The position numbers and the translations under genes are program-made. The notes below the pieces were generated by a model, which was given only the letters and a program-made list of their open reading frames with translations, was not told the DNA's origin and searched no databases. This document shows positions 28,500-37,593 of a DNA stretch of 64,000 nucleotides, in pieces (positions within the stretch are counted from its first letter, which is position 1; every line of letters begins with the position of its first letter). Source of the DNA: Roseiarcus sp963749715 (GTDB taxonomy: Bacteria; Pseudomonadota; Alphaproteobacteria; Rhizobiales; Beijerinckiaceae); NCBI GenBank assembly GCA_963749715.1, contig CAVVNR010000001.1, positions 372,001-436,000 on the forward strand, read 5' to 3'.

Positions 28500-31069
28500 T
28501 TGCGGGGGTTCAGCGGGGCGGGACGCCCCGGGATCGGCGGGCGGACGCGAACGTTCGATCGCGCGCGCGCGGCCAAAGGGGCCGCGGGCCTGGCGCTTTA
28601 TCTGTTCGCGGGCGCGCTGGCGTGCGCCCAGGACGTTTCGCAGCCGCTCGACACGCCGGCGCGCCTGGCGTTGGACATGGCGTCCGCCCAGGCCAATGTC
28701 GCCGGCCTCGCCATTCTCACCTTGATGCTGCTGGCGACCATCACCGCCGTCCTTCATCTGATCGGCCGCAGGATCTGGAACTCGGCGCGTTCACGAGCTT
28801 GAGACGGAACTCGCGCGGACCAACGCGAAGCTCGATCGCGCGACGCTGATGTTGCGCGGCAAGTCGCAAATTCTGATCTCTTGGGACCGTCCGGATGCGG
28901 AGCCGACGATCGAGGGCGATTTCGCCCTGGTCGCTGATTCGCCGCTACCATCGCGCGTGCTCGGCTTTGGCTCATGGCTCGAGCCGGCGGAGGCGGCCAA
29001 GGTCGAGGAGGCGACAGCGCGGCTCCTGACTTCGCGGCGAAGCATTCGTCGCCGCGGTGGTCAGCGTGCGCGGGCGCCATCTCGAGCTTGACGGGCGCCC
29101 GGTGTCCGGCAGCGCGGTCATGCGCATCCGCGACGTCTCGGGCGAGCGGCTTCAACTGGCGCAACTGCGCGATCAGTTCGCCGAGGCCGGGGGCGCCCTC
29201 GACGGATTGCGGCGCGCGCTTGAAGCCGCGGACATGCCGGCATGGACGCGCGACTCCTCCGGGCGAATCGTCTGGTGCAACATCCCTTACGCACGCGCCG
29301 TCGACGCGCCCGACGACCAGGCCGCGATCGAAAAGGGCGGCGAGCTGTTCGATCCGGCGGTACGCCGCGAAGCGGAAGCGGCGGTCAGGGAGGCCGGCTC
29401 CTGGCGCCGCCGCGCGTCGGCGGTCGTGGGCGGCGAGCGCCGAAGCTTCGAGGCGGTCGAAGCGCGCACGGCGGTCGGCTCCGCCGGAGTCGCGCGCGAC
29501 ATTTCCGAAATCGCGGCGCTGCGGGCGGAAATGGAACGCAACGAGGACGACTATTCGCGCATGATCGATCGGCTGTCCACGGCGGTCGCGATCTTCGACA
29601 AGTCCAAGCGGCTAACCCTGTACAATGCCGCCTACCGGCAAATCTGGCCGCTCGAGCCGGCCTTCCTCGATCACGGGCCGAGCGACGGCGAAATCCTCGA
29701 TGCGCTCCGCGCCAAGCGGCAGCTGCCCGAACAGGCCGATTTTCCCGCCTGGAAGGCGCTGCAATTGAGCGCCTATCGGGCGATCGAGCCGAGCGAGACG
29801 GTCTGGCATCTGCCCGACGGCCGGACGCTGCGCGTCGTCACCAGCCCAAATCCGAAAGGCGGCGTCACCTATCTCTACGACGACGCGACGCAGAGCTATG
29901 CGCTCGCCTCACAGGTCAACGCCCTCACCCATGTGCAAGGCGAGACGCTCGATGCGCTCAAGGAAGGCGTCGCGGCGTTCGGCGCCGACGGACGCATGAA
30001 GCTGTTCAATCCGGCCTTCGCCGAGCTGTGGCGATTCGACCCGGCGGTCTTGCGCCGCCGCCCGCATATCGACGAGATCGCGCCCGCCTGCAAGGGCCTC
30101 TGCCGCGAGCCCGGACTGTTCGACGAGCTCAGGGCGATGATCGTCGATCTCCCCGACCATCGCGCAATCCGGGCGGCGCGGATCGAGCGGACCGACGGTC
30201 TGATCCTCGATTGCGCGGCGCTGCCGTTGCCCGACGGGGCGACGCTGATGACCTCGCTCGACGTGACTGCGGGCGTCAACGTCGAGCGGGCGCTGACCGA
30301 GCGCAATCAGGCGCTGATCGCCGCCGAAAAGCTGCGAAACGACTTCGTCAACCACGTCTCCTACGAGCTGCGCACGCCGCTCACCAACATCATCGGCTTC
30401 ACCCAGCTTCTGGCGGTAGGCGGCGTCGGTCCGCTCAATCCTAGGCAACTCGAATATGCCGGGTTCATCACCAATTCGTCGCATGCTTTGCTCGCCATCA
30501 TCGACGATATTCTCGATCTGGCCTCGATCGACGCCGGAGCGCTCGAGCTTAGGCTCGAGGAGGTCGACGTCGCCGAGGCGATGAAGGCGGCGGCGGCGGG
30601 CGTGCAGGATCGGCTGAGCGAAGCCGCGATCGAATTGCGCATCGTCATGACCGACGGCGTCGGGTCGCTCAGAGCCGACGGCCGGCGCGTGCGCCAGGTT
30701 CTGTTCAATCTTCTGTCCAACGCCATCATCTATTCGGAGGCGGGACAGACGGTCACGCTGGCGGCGATGCGCCGCGGCTCGGAGATCGTGTTCAAAGTCA
30801 GCGATCGCGGACGCGGCATTCCCCCTGAGATGATCGATCGGGTGTTCGATCGGTTCGAGACTTTTCCCAACGGCTCGCGTCATCGCGGTCCCGGCCTCGG
30901 CCTATCGATCGTCAGGGCGATGGTCGAGTTGCATCATGGCCGCGTGCTGATCGATACGGCGCCGCGCGAGGGCACCACGGTCACCTGCATTTTTCCGGTG
31001 GACGCATCGGCGGCGCTGGCGGCGAGCCCGCAACTTGCGGCGCCTTCCGAGCCGCAATCGGCGCAGTAG
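28500..31069 (+). CDS. Membrane-anchored PAS-domain sensor histidine kinase (two frameshifts)
   Basis: About 855 residues after correcting two shifts (near 28795 and 29040). Start is TTG 28500, supported by GAGGAGG upstream. A signal-like segment (GLALYLFAGALACAQD) and a membrane span (VAGLAILTLMLLATITAVLHL) are followed by a coiled linker ELETELARTNAKLDRATLML. Next is a PAS-like module around RALEAADMPAWTRDSSGRI, then further PAS modules (MIDRLSTAVAIFDKSKRLTL and LKEGVAAFGADGRMKLFNPA). The HisKA H-box is NHVSYELRTPLTNIIGFTQL, N-box FNLLSNAIIYSE, G1 SDRGRGIPPEM and G2 GPGLGLSIVRAM. It phosphorylates an unknown response regulator. In Hyphomicrobiales this gene commonly precedes tsaE, as here with six bases between. 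Confidence 0.88.
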
Positions 31070-31075
31070 AAAGGC

Positions 31076-32641
31076 ATGAGCGGTCGCGTCGAGGAGACCG
31101 AGGAAGCCGGCGTTTGGAGCTTGGAGGCGCCGGACGAGGCGACGACCCTGGAGATCGCCGCGGCGCAAGCGGCGTGGCTCGAGCCTGGCGACTTCGTCGG
31201 CCTTTCCGGCGATCTCGGCGCGGGCAAGACGACCTTCGCCCGCGGATTGATCCGCGCCCTGGTCGGGGCGCGCGACCTCGAGACGCCGAGCCCGACCTTC
31301 ACCCTGATGCAGGTCTATGACGCGCCGAAAGCGGCGGTCGTGCATGCCGATTTCTATCGCTTGCGGGGCATTCGCGAACTTGACAATCTCGGCTGGGATG
31401 AAGCCGTCGCCGACGCTATCGCCATCGTCGAGTGGCCGGAGCGGATCGCCGAGGCGCTGCCCGCCGACCGGCTCGAAGTCGAAATCCGTTTCGATCCGGG
31501 TCGAGGCCCCGATTTCCGCCTGCTCAAGCTGCGTGGGATCGGCGCCACGGGCCGCCGCCTGGCGCTGGCGCTCGGGGTCGCGAGGCTCTTGAAGCGCGCC
31601 GGCTGGGGCGGCGCGAGGCGCGAGTTTTTGCAGGGCGACGCCTCGATTCGAGCATACGAGCGGCTGACCAGGTTCACCGGCGCGACGGCGATCCTGATGA
31701 TCTCTCCGCCCCGCCGCGATGGGCCTATTCTGCGCTACGGCAAGCCCTACGCGGCGATCGCCAAGCTCTCGCCCGACATCCGCGCTTTCGTCGCCATGGC
31801 GGACGGGCTGCGCGGCCTGGGCTATTCCGCGCCCGCCCTCATCGCCTACAGCGTCGCGGAAGGCCTTGCCCTGATCGAGGACCTCGGCACAGCCACCATC
31901 GTCGATGAGGGCGTTGCCGACAGCGCGCGCTACGCGGCGGCGATTGCGCTTCTGACCGATCTTCACGAGCGGGAACTGCCGGAGAGCCTGACGGCTGGCG
32001 ACGAATCCTACGCCCTGCCGATCTACGACATCGAGGCGATGCTGGTCGAGGTCGAGCTCGCGCTCGACTGGTATGCGCCGGCGGTCGCGCGGGTGACGCC
32101 CCCGTCGGGCGCGCGCATGCAATTCCTGGGGATCTGGCGCGACCTCCTCGGTCCGATCCTGGCTCAGCCGACGACCTGGACGCTGCGCGACTTTCATTCG
32201 CCCAATCTGCATTGGCTGGCCGAGCGCCAGGGGCTGAAAAGGATCGGGTTGATCGATTTTCAGGATGCCGTCCTCGGCCCGCCGGCCTACGATCTCGCTT
32301 CGCTCCTGCAGGACGCGCGCGTTGACGTACCTGAGGATCTTGAGATGCGGCTGGCGGCCCTCTATATGCGCCGCCGATCGGCCGCCGACCCCGCTTTTGA
32401 CGCTCAGAGCTTCGCCGCGGCCTATGCGGCGATGGGCGCGCAGCGGGCGACCAAGATCCTCGGCATTTTCGCCCGGCTCGACAAGCGGGACGGCAAGCCG
32501 GAGTACCTGCGCCACCTGCCGCGGATCGAGCGCTACCTGGCGCGCAATCTCGCCCATCCGTTGCTTCGGCCGCTGGCGCTCTGGTATCAGAACCACCTGC
32601 CGCGGGCGCTTGGCCAACCGCCGGTGAAAACCGATCCTTGA
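31076..32641 (+). CDS. tsaE: TsaE fused to AmgK-like sugar kinase
   Basis: 521 residues, two enzymes. Residues 1-150: TsaE ATPase of the TsaBDE complex that makes the threonylcarbamoyl modification at A37 of tRNAs decoding ANN codons; Walker A GDLGAGKTTFARGLI near residue 44, TPSPTFTLMQ near 73. Residues 170-515: phosphotransferase of the aminoglycoside kinase fold, with TWTLRDFHSPNLHWL as the catalytic loop and LIDFQDAVLGPPAYDLASLL as the metal site. This matches AmgK, the anomeric MurNAc/GlcNAc kinase; the murU-like gene is 24 bases downstream, which supports that reading. The fusion is common in the order. Confidence 0.92.
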   Translation: MSGRVEETEEAGVWSLEAPDEATTLEIAAAQAAWLEPGDFVGLSGDLGAGKTTFARGLIRALVGARDLETPSPTFTLMQVYDAPKAAVVHADFYRLRGIRELDNLGWDEAVADAIAIVEWPERIAEALPADRLEVEIRFDPGRGPDFRLLKLRGIGATGRRLALALGVARLLKRAGWGGARREFLQGDASIRAYERLTRFTGATAILMISPPRRDGPILRYGKPYAAIAKLSPDIRAFVAMADGLRGLGYSAPALIAYSVAEGLALIEDLGTATIVDEGVADSARYAAAIALLTDLHERELPESLTAGDESYALPIYDIEAMLVEVELALDWYAPAVARVTPPSGARMQFLGIWRDLLGPILAQPTTWTLRDFHSPNLHWLAERQGLKRIGLIDFQDAVLGPPAYDLASLLQDARVDVPEDLEMRLAALYMRRRSAADPAFDAQSFAAAYAAMGAQRATKILGIFARLDKRDGKPEYLRHLPRIERYLARNLAHPLLRPLALWYQNHLPRALGQPPVKTDP

Positions 32642-32665
32642 AGCCTTGCCGTTGAGGACCTGCCG

Positions 32666-33391
32666 ATGAGCCCGCCGGTTCCCAAGACGGCCATGGTGTT
32701 CGCTGCCGGATTGGGGATGCGGATGCGGCCGATCACCGACACGCTGCCGAAGCCCTTGGTCAAGGTCGGCGGCCGGGCGCTCATCGATCATTGTCTCGAC
32801 CGCCTGGCGGAGTGTGGAGTCGAGCGGGCGATCGTCAACGTGCATTGGCTCGCCGACCAGATCGAGGCGCATCTCGCCCGGCGGCGATCGCCAAAGATCT
32901 TCATCTCCGACGAGAGATCGAAGCTTCTCGACCAGGGCGGCGGGATCAAGCGCGCGCTGCCGATGATCGGCGACGATCCCTTCCTCATTTGCAACACCGA
33001 CGCCTTCTGGATCGAGGGGCCGCGGTCGAATATCGCGCGCCTCGCCTCGGCGTTCGATCCTGAGAGGATGGACATCCTGCTCCTGGTCGCGGCCGGCGCG
33101 GGAGCGGTCGGCGTCGACTGGCCGGGCGACTTCACGATGGACCACGACGGACGGCTCGAGCCGCGCGAGCCGCGCCATGTCGCGCCGTTCGTCTACACCG
33201 GCGTCGGGATCGTCAAGCCCGAGCTGTTCGCAAACGAGCCCGCCGAGGTCTTTCGCCTCGCGCCGTTCTTTCACGCGGCGGCGGCCGACGGCCGGCTGCA
33301 CGGGGTCCGCCTCGATGGCCTTTGGGTGCATGTCGGACGACCGGAGACGATCGCGGAAGCGGAGAAAGCGATCGACCGGTCGATACTGTGA
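32666..33391 (+). CDS. murU: MurU-like N-acetylmuramate-1-phosphate uridylyltransferase
   Basis: 241-residue nucleotidyltransferase. AMVFAAGLGMRMRPITDTLPKPL is the GxGxRxxPxT...PKP nucleotide-binding motif, followed by LVKVGGRALIDHCLDRL. FLICNTDAFW carries the metal-binding Asp, and FVYTGVGIVKPELF is typical of the family. With AmgK upstream, it would convert MurNAc-1-phosphate to UDP-MurNAc, the cell-wall recycling shortcut that bypasses fosfomycin-sensitive de novo synthesis. Family members with other NDP-sugars exist, but context favours MurU. Confidence 0.87.
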   Translation: MSPPVPKTAMVFAAGLGMRMRPITDTLPKPLVKVGGRALIDHCLDRLAECGVERAIVNVHWLADQIEAHLARRRSPKIFISDERSKLLDQGGGIKRALPMIGDDPFLICNTDAFWIEGPRSNIARLASAFDPERMDILLLVAAGAGAVGVDWPGDFTMDHDGRLEPREPRHVAPFVYTGVGIVKPELFANEPAEVFRLAPFFHAAAADGRLHGVRLDGLWVHVGRPETIAEAEKAIDRSIL

Positions 33392-33502
33392 TCGCAACTC
33401 GAAGCCGCATTTCCCTTACCCGTGGAATCGTCCTATGCGGGTCGAGCGTCACATTCGAAGCGGTCCGGCGCGCCAGCGTCAGCCCTTGGGGTTTTTGCGA
33501 GC

Positions 33503-34912
33503 ATGAAACTGCCGAGCCAGACCGGCCCCATCCACTTCGTCGGCATCGGCGGCATCGGCATGTCGGGGATCGCCGAGGTGCTCCTGAACCTCGGCCATAA
33601 GGTGCAGGGCTCGGACCTGAGCGACAACGCCAACGTCAAGCGGCTGCGCGAGAAGGGCGCCACCGTCGCCGTCGGTCACGACAAGGCGAATCTCGGCCAA
33701 GCCGCGGTCGTCGTCGTCTCATCCGCCGTCAAGCGCGACAATCCCGAAGTTGTCGCGGCGCGCGCGCGGCGCATTCCCGTCGTGCGCCGGGCCGAGATGC
33801 TCGCCGAGCTGATGCGCCTCAAGCAATGCGTCGCGATCTCCGGAACCCACGGCAAGACGACGACGACCGCGCTCGTTGCGACGCTGCTCGAGGCGGCGGG
33901 GCTCGATCCGACCGTTATCAATGGCGGCGTCATCAACGCCTATGGCGCCAACGCCCGGCTCGGCGCCGGCGACTGGATGGTGGTCGAGGCCGACGAAAGC
34001 GACGGCACCTTCCTCAAGCTGCCCGCCGACATCGCGGTGGTCACCAACATCGATCCCGAGCACCTCGACCACTTCGGGACCTTCGACGCCATCAAGGGCG
34101 CCTTTCTCGCCCTGATCGAGAACCTGCCGTTTTACGGCTTCGCCGTCATGTGCCTCGATCACCCGACCGTGCAGGAACTGGTCGGACGGATCGAGGACCG
34201 CCGCGTTCTGACCTACGGCGAGAATCCGCAGGCCGACGCGCGACTACTCGACGTCAACCTGGCCGGCGGGCTTACCCGGTTTTCCGTCCTGATCCGCGAG
34301 CGGGCGACAGGCCGCGCAACCTTCATCGACGACCTCGCGCTGCCGATGCCGGGAAGGCACAACGCCCTCAACGCGACGGCGGCGATCACGGTCGCGCACG
34401 AGCTCGGAGCGCCGATCGACGTTATTCGCAAGGCGATCGGGAGCTTCGGCGGCGTCAGGCGGCGTTTCACCCGTACCGGGACATGGAACGGCGTCGCCAT
34501 CTATGACGACTATGGTCACCATCCGGTCGAGATCGCCGCGGTGCTGAAAGCTGCGCGAGCGGCCGCCGAGGGCAAGGTGATCGCGGTCGTGCAGCCCCAT
34601 CGCTTCACCCGACTGGCGTCGCTGTTCGACGCCTTCGCCACCTGCTTCAACGACGCCGACAGCGTCATCGTCGCCGACGTCTATCCAGCCGGCGAGCCGC
34701 CGATCGAAGGCGTCGACAAGAAAGCGCTCACGGCTGCGATCGCCGCCCATGGCCATCGCCACGCCCTCGCACTGCCCTCGCCGGACAAATTGGCGGGTCT
34801 CGTCCGCTCGCTGGCCCAGCCGGGCGATGCTGTCATTTGCCTCGGCGCCGGCTCGATCACGCAATGGGCCTACACGCTGCCCGACGAACTCGCGGCGCTC
34901 GACAAAGCCTGA
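33503..34912 (+). CDS. murC: UDP-N-acetylmuramate-L-alanine ligase
   Basis: Adds L-alanine to UDP-MurNAc. 469 residues from ATG 33503, preferred because GPIHFVGIGGIGMSGIAEVL is the usual MurC start. Mur-ligase motifs: SGTHGKTTTTALVATLL (P-loop), VEADESDGTFLKLP, NIDPEHLDHFG, GRHNALNATAAITVA, RRFTRTGTWNGVAIYDDYGH HPVEI region, and QPHRFTRLASLFDAF. A 111-base gap from murU suggests an own promoter may exist there. murG normally lies upstream in the cluster; here murU does. Confidence 0.97.
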   Translation: MKLPSQTGPIHFVGIGGIGMSGIAEVLLNLGHKVQGSDLSDNANVKRLREKGATVAVGHDKANLGQAAVVVVSSAVKRDNPEVVAARARRIPVVRRAEMLAELMRLKQCVAISGTHGKTTTTALVATLLEAAGLDPTVINGGVINAYGANARLGAGDWMVVEADESDGTFLKLPADIAVVTNIDPEHLDHFGTFDAIKGAFLALIENLPFYGFAVMCLDHPTVQELVGRIEDRRVLTYGENPQADARLLDVNLAGGLTRFSVLIRERATGRATFIDDLALPMPGRHNALNATAAITVAHELGAPIDVIRKAIGSFGGVRRRFTRTGTWNGVAIYDDYGHHPVEIAAVLKAARAAAEGKVIAVVQPHRFTRLASLFDAFATCFNDADSVIVADVYPAGEPPIEGVDKKALTAAIAAHGHRHALALPSPDKLAGLVRSLAQPGDAVICLGAGSITQWAYTLPDELAALDKA

Positions 34913-34920
34913 CGCGGCTC

Positions 34921-35847
34921 ATGAGCTTTCCCGACCTTGTCGAAGAGGTGAAGGCGCGGGCGCCAAGGCTGCGCGGACGCCTCCTCGCCAACGCCCCGAT
35001 CGCCGAGACCACCTGGTTTCGGGTCGGCGGCCCAGCCGAGGCCCTGTTCTCCCCGGCCGATGAGGACGATCTCGCCTATGTCCTTGCCGCCTTGCCGCGC
35101 GAGACGCCTGTCACGACCATCGGCCTCGGCTCGAATCTCATCGTGCGCGACGGCGGCGTCGCGGGCGTCGTCGTCCGGCTCGGCGGCCGGGCGTTCGGCG
35201 CAGTCGAGATGATGGACGGTTGCCGCCTCATCGCCGGGGCGGCCGCGCCGGACCAGTACGTCGCCAAGGCCGCCGCGAGAGCGGGCGTGGACGGACTGGC
35301 GTTCCTGCGCGGCGTGCCCGGCTCGATCGGCGGGGCGCTCATGATGAACGCCGGCGCGCATGGCGGTGAGATCAAGGATGCGCTGATCGAGGCGCGCGGC
35401 GTCGATCGGACCGGCTTGAGGCGCGCATTCTCGCATGCGGACATGGGCTTTTCCTATCGTCACAGCTCCGCGTCCGATGACGTCGTCTTCACCGCCGCGG
35501 TTTTCCAGGGCCGCCAGGGAGAGCCGTCGGCGATCGAAGCGGAGATGGAGCGCATCACCCGCGCGCGCGAAGCCTCGCAACCGATCCGCGAGAAGACCGG
35601 CGGCTCGACATTCAAGAACCCGCCCGAATTGAAGGCCTGGGAGCTGATCGACCAGGCCGGCTGCCGCGGCTTGCGTCTCGGCGAGGCCGAGGTTTCGACC
35701 ATGCACTGCAACTTTCTCATCAATCTGGGCGCCGCGACCGCCGCCGATCTCGAAGCGCTTGGCGAGGAGGTCAGGCGCCGGGTGCTCGAGACAAGCGGGG
35801 TTGCGCTCGAATGGGAGATCAAGCGCATCGGCCGGGCGCTTGGGTAA
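34921..35847 (+). CDS. murB: UDP-N-acetylenolpyruvoylglucosamine reductase
   Basis: FAD/NADPH enzyme producing UDP-MurNAc. 308 residues from ATG 34921, eight bases after the murC stop. TTWFRVGGPAEALFSPADED is the FAD-binding start; TIGLGSNLIVRDGGVAGVVV, GVPGSIGGALMMNAGAHGGE, and the catalytic Ser region KTGGSTFKNPPELKAWELID follow. The C-terminal FLINLGAATAADLEALGEEV is typical of type II-like MurB proteins. Followed by a convergent gene instead of ddl. Confidence 0.96.
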   Translation: MSFPDLVEEVKARAPRLRGRLLANAPIAETTWFRVGGPAEALFSPADEDDLAYVLAALPRETPVTTIGLGSNLIVRDGGVAGVVVRLGGRAFGAVEMMDGCRLIAGAAAPDQYVAKAAARAGVDGLAFLRGVPGSIGGALMMNAGAHGGEIKDALIEARGVDRTGLRRAFSHADMGFSYRHSSASDDVVFTAAVFQGRQGEPSAIEAEMERITRAREASQPIREKTGGSTFKNPPELKAWELIDQAGCRGLRLGEAEVSTMHCNFLINLGAATAADLEALGEEVRRRVLETSGVALEWEIKRIGRALG

Positions 35848-35880
35848 TGTGGCTTCGGCGCGGGACTGTGAGGCCCGCTG

Positions 35881-36972
35881 TCACCCGGTCGCGCTCGCCG
35901 CTGTCGGCGATCGGGGTTGCGCCTCGTGCGCGGCCTTAAGATTCGCCTGCCTCAGCCTCTCGGCGTCCTCGTCAAACAGAAACGTCAGGAATACGTAGCG
36001 CCGGCCGCGCGTCACGCGCGACACCTGATGCAGGATCGAGGCCGAGAACACGACCGCAGTTCCCGGGGCGGCCTTGAAGCCTTGCGGGCTGTATTCGGGA
36101 AACGAGATCTCGCCGCCGTCGAAATCCGCGTTGAGATTGATCGAGATCGCAAACCTTCGGTGCGCCACCGATATTCCCGTATCATCGCGATGGGGACCGA
36201 AATGCCCGCCCGTCTCGGCGTCGTAGCGCGCGACGAGGTCGCGCTCGATCCGGGTCATGGTCATCTGAAACGCCTTCCGGATCTCCGGACAAATGCGCCG
36301 GCCGATTCGCGCCCGAGTATCGGCGATCAGGCGCGGGTCGGTCAGCAGAAGATCGCGCCTGCGTTTCCAAACGTTATCGAAATTTTGCACCGCCCGCCCG
36401 CCCACATCCTCCATGAACCCGCTTTCCCTGCTGTCGCCGCGCTCGAAGCATTCTACGAGATGACGGCAAAGCTCGGGCTCGAGAACGTGCGCAAGCGTGA
36501 GAATCGGCGCCGGCGCGCAAGCGCCGAAGGCTTGGTTCCGCTGCGGCAATCGGCCCAAATGCGCCAGCGCCGCGTCGAGCTCGTCCAAGGGGGCGACCGC
36601 GACGACGCGCTGCATAGGGTCGAGAATGACAAAGGAGCGGCAGGCGCCGAAGTCACGCGCCAGGCGCTCCGCGTCCCACAAGAATACGATCGAAGGGAAT
36701 CGAGCTTCGAGGGCGGCCATGGGTTCCGAACCCTGCTCGGCGACGACCGCGAAGAAAGCGGCTTTGCGCTCTTCGACCAGGCGCCGGTTGGCGGCCAGCG
36801 TTTGCAATGCTGCGACCGTCGCGGATTCGTCCGGCGAACCAACAAAGGCCAGCACGATGGCTCGGCCGGGAAACGGATCGAAAGCGAGGCGGTGAGGCCC
36901 CTTATTGAGCAGAAAAGCGCTGTCGCCCCGCTGAGCGCCGGGCTTCAGCGCAAAGTCGATTGTTTCGCTCAT
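35881..36972 (-). CDS. Thioredoxin-like plus 2-oxoglutarate/Fe(II) dioxygenase fusion
   Basis: 363 residues. Residues about 10-145 are a peroxiredoxin/thioredoxin-like fold (RAIVLAFVGSPDESATVAAL, FFAVVAEQGSEPMAALEARF, VILDPMQRVVAV) that lacks a CxxC. Residues about 155-335 are a prolyl-4-hydroxylase-type 2OG-Fe(II) oxygenase: GPHRDD supplies H261 and D263, FDGGEISFPEYSPQGFKA is the core strand, and ILHQVSRVTRGRRYVF supplies H315 and the 2OG-binding Arg. It likely hydroxylates a protein or small molecule. It stands on the opposite strand where ddl is usually found between murB and ftsQ. Two CtrA boxes lie 110-150 bases upstream of its start. Confidence 0.87.
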   Translation of the reverse strand: MSETIDFALKPGAQRGDSAFLLNKGPHRLAFDPFPGRAIVLAFVGSPDESATVAALQTLAANRRLVEERKAAFFAVVAEQGSEPMAALEARFPSIVFLWDAERLARDFGACRSFVILDPMQRVVAVAPLDELDAALAHLGRLPQRNQAFGACAPAPILTLAHVLEPELCRHLVECFERGDSRESGFMEDVGGRAVQNFDNVWKRRRDLLLTDPRLIADTRARIGRRICPEIRKAFQMTMTRIERDLVARYDAETGGHFGPHRDDTGISVAHRRFAISINLNADFDGGEISFPEYSPQGFKAAPGTAVVFSASILHQVSRVTRGRRYVFLTFLFDEDAERLRQANLKAAHEAQPRSPTAASATG

Positions 36973-37081
36973 GAGATTTCCGGTCGATCGGCGCGCGCAA
37001 TCGACGGTAGCCGCGAAAGCTTAAGGCTTGCAGACGATCGAACCCTGGGGGACTGGCGATCCGCCCGCCGACACCCCGGGG

Positions 37082-37096
37082 TTAACGTATCGTTAA
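37082..37096. promoter_or_regulatory. CtrA box 1 (TTAA-N7-TTAA)
   Basis: TTAACGTATCGTTAA is an exact TTAA-N7-TTAA full site. CtrA is the alphaproteobacterial cell-cycle response regulator and controls ftsQA and ftsZ in Caulobacter. The site lies about 110 bases upstream of the 2OG-oxygenase start (minus strand) and about 500 upstream of ftsQ. Confidence 0.7.
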
Positions 37097-37106
37097 GCCG
37101 ATGGAC

Positions 37107-37122
37107 TTAATCGTGTCTTAAC
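37107..37122 (+). promoter_or_regulatory. CtrA box 2 (TTAA-N7-TTAAC)
   Basis: TTAATCGTGTCTTAAC matches the extended consensus TTAA-N7-TTAAC on the plus strand. Its start is 25 bases from the start of box 1, so the two sites lie close to the same helix face region and could be bound cooperatively. Exact double sites are rare in GC-rich DNA. Confidence 0.72.
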
Positions 37123-37593
37123 TCCGCGTCTGCGCGCAATGTTAGGGAATCGGCGGGCGATGAAGCCACTCGCGGTCCTCACGACTGACTGCCCGACTGA
37201 GCCCGTGCGGCGCGGCGGCGATCGCGGCCGCCTGCATGCGCGCGACAGGGCGCCCGGCTGGGTCGAATGCGATCCTGCTTCCCGAGCGTTCGACAAAAAT
37301 GACGCAAGAGACGTCGAAGGCGGCCTGTATCTTCAACAGTCGGAAAATCTTAAACCGAATATTTACTATAAAGCCCAAGACTTCACGCGCGGAGCCCATC
37401 GGGTTCCGGGTTGTCGCGGCGTCAGCCGCGGCGATCGTCATCTGAGCGGGACGGGGGGCGAAGAAAGCGAGCCCGTCGGCCCCCCAGCCAATGCCCGGAC
37501 GCGCCCGACGGAAACGTCGTCCGCGCCGGACAGGACTGCTCACGCAGGCTTTTCCTTCGATGAGCCGGCTGCCTGGATGGTGGAGGACGCGGC

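Larger units (their letters stand above)
36973..37593. other. Long intergenic region before ftsQ, with CtrA boxes
   Basis: 620 bases without a recognised gene. It holds the two CtrA boxes described separately and an AT-rich promoter-like stretch near 37350-37375. A short open frame at 37299-37445 (+; 48 residues, MTQETSKAACIFNSRKIL and a hydrophobic end ASAAAIVI) has no recognised homologue and a weak start context. A decayed ddl was looked for here and no ATP-grasp motif was seen. Confidence 0.5.

Noticed and set aside
30902..33397. Minus-strand open frame of 831 codons
   Set aside because: Antisense of the PAS kinase end, tsaE-amgK and murU, whose motifs are clear on the plus strand.
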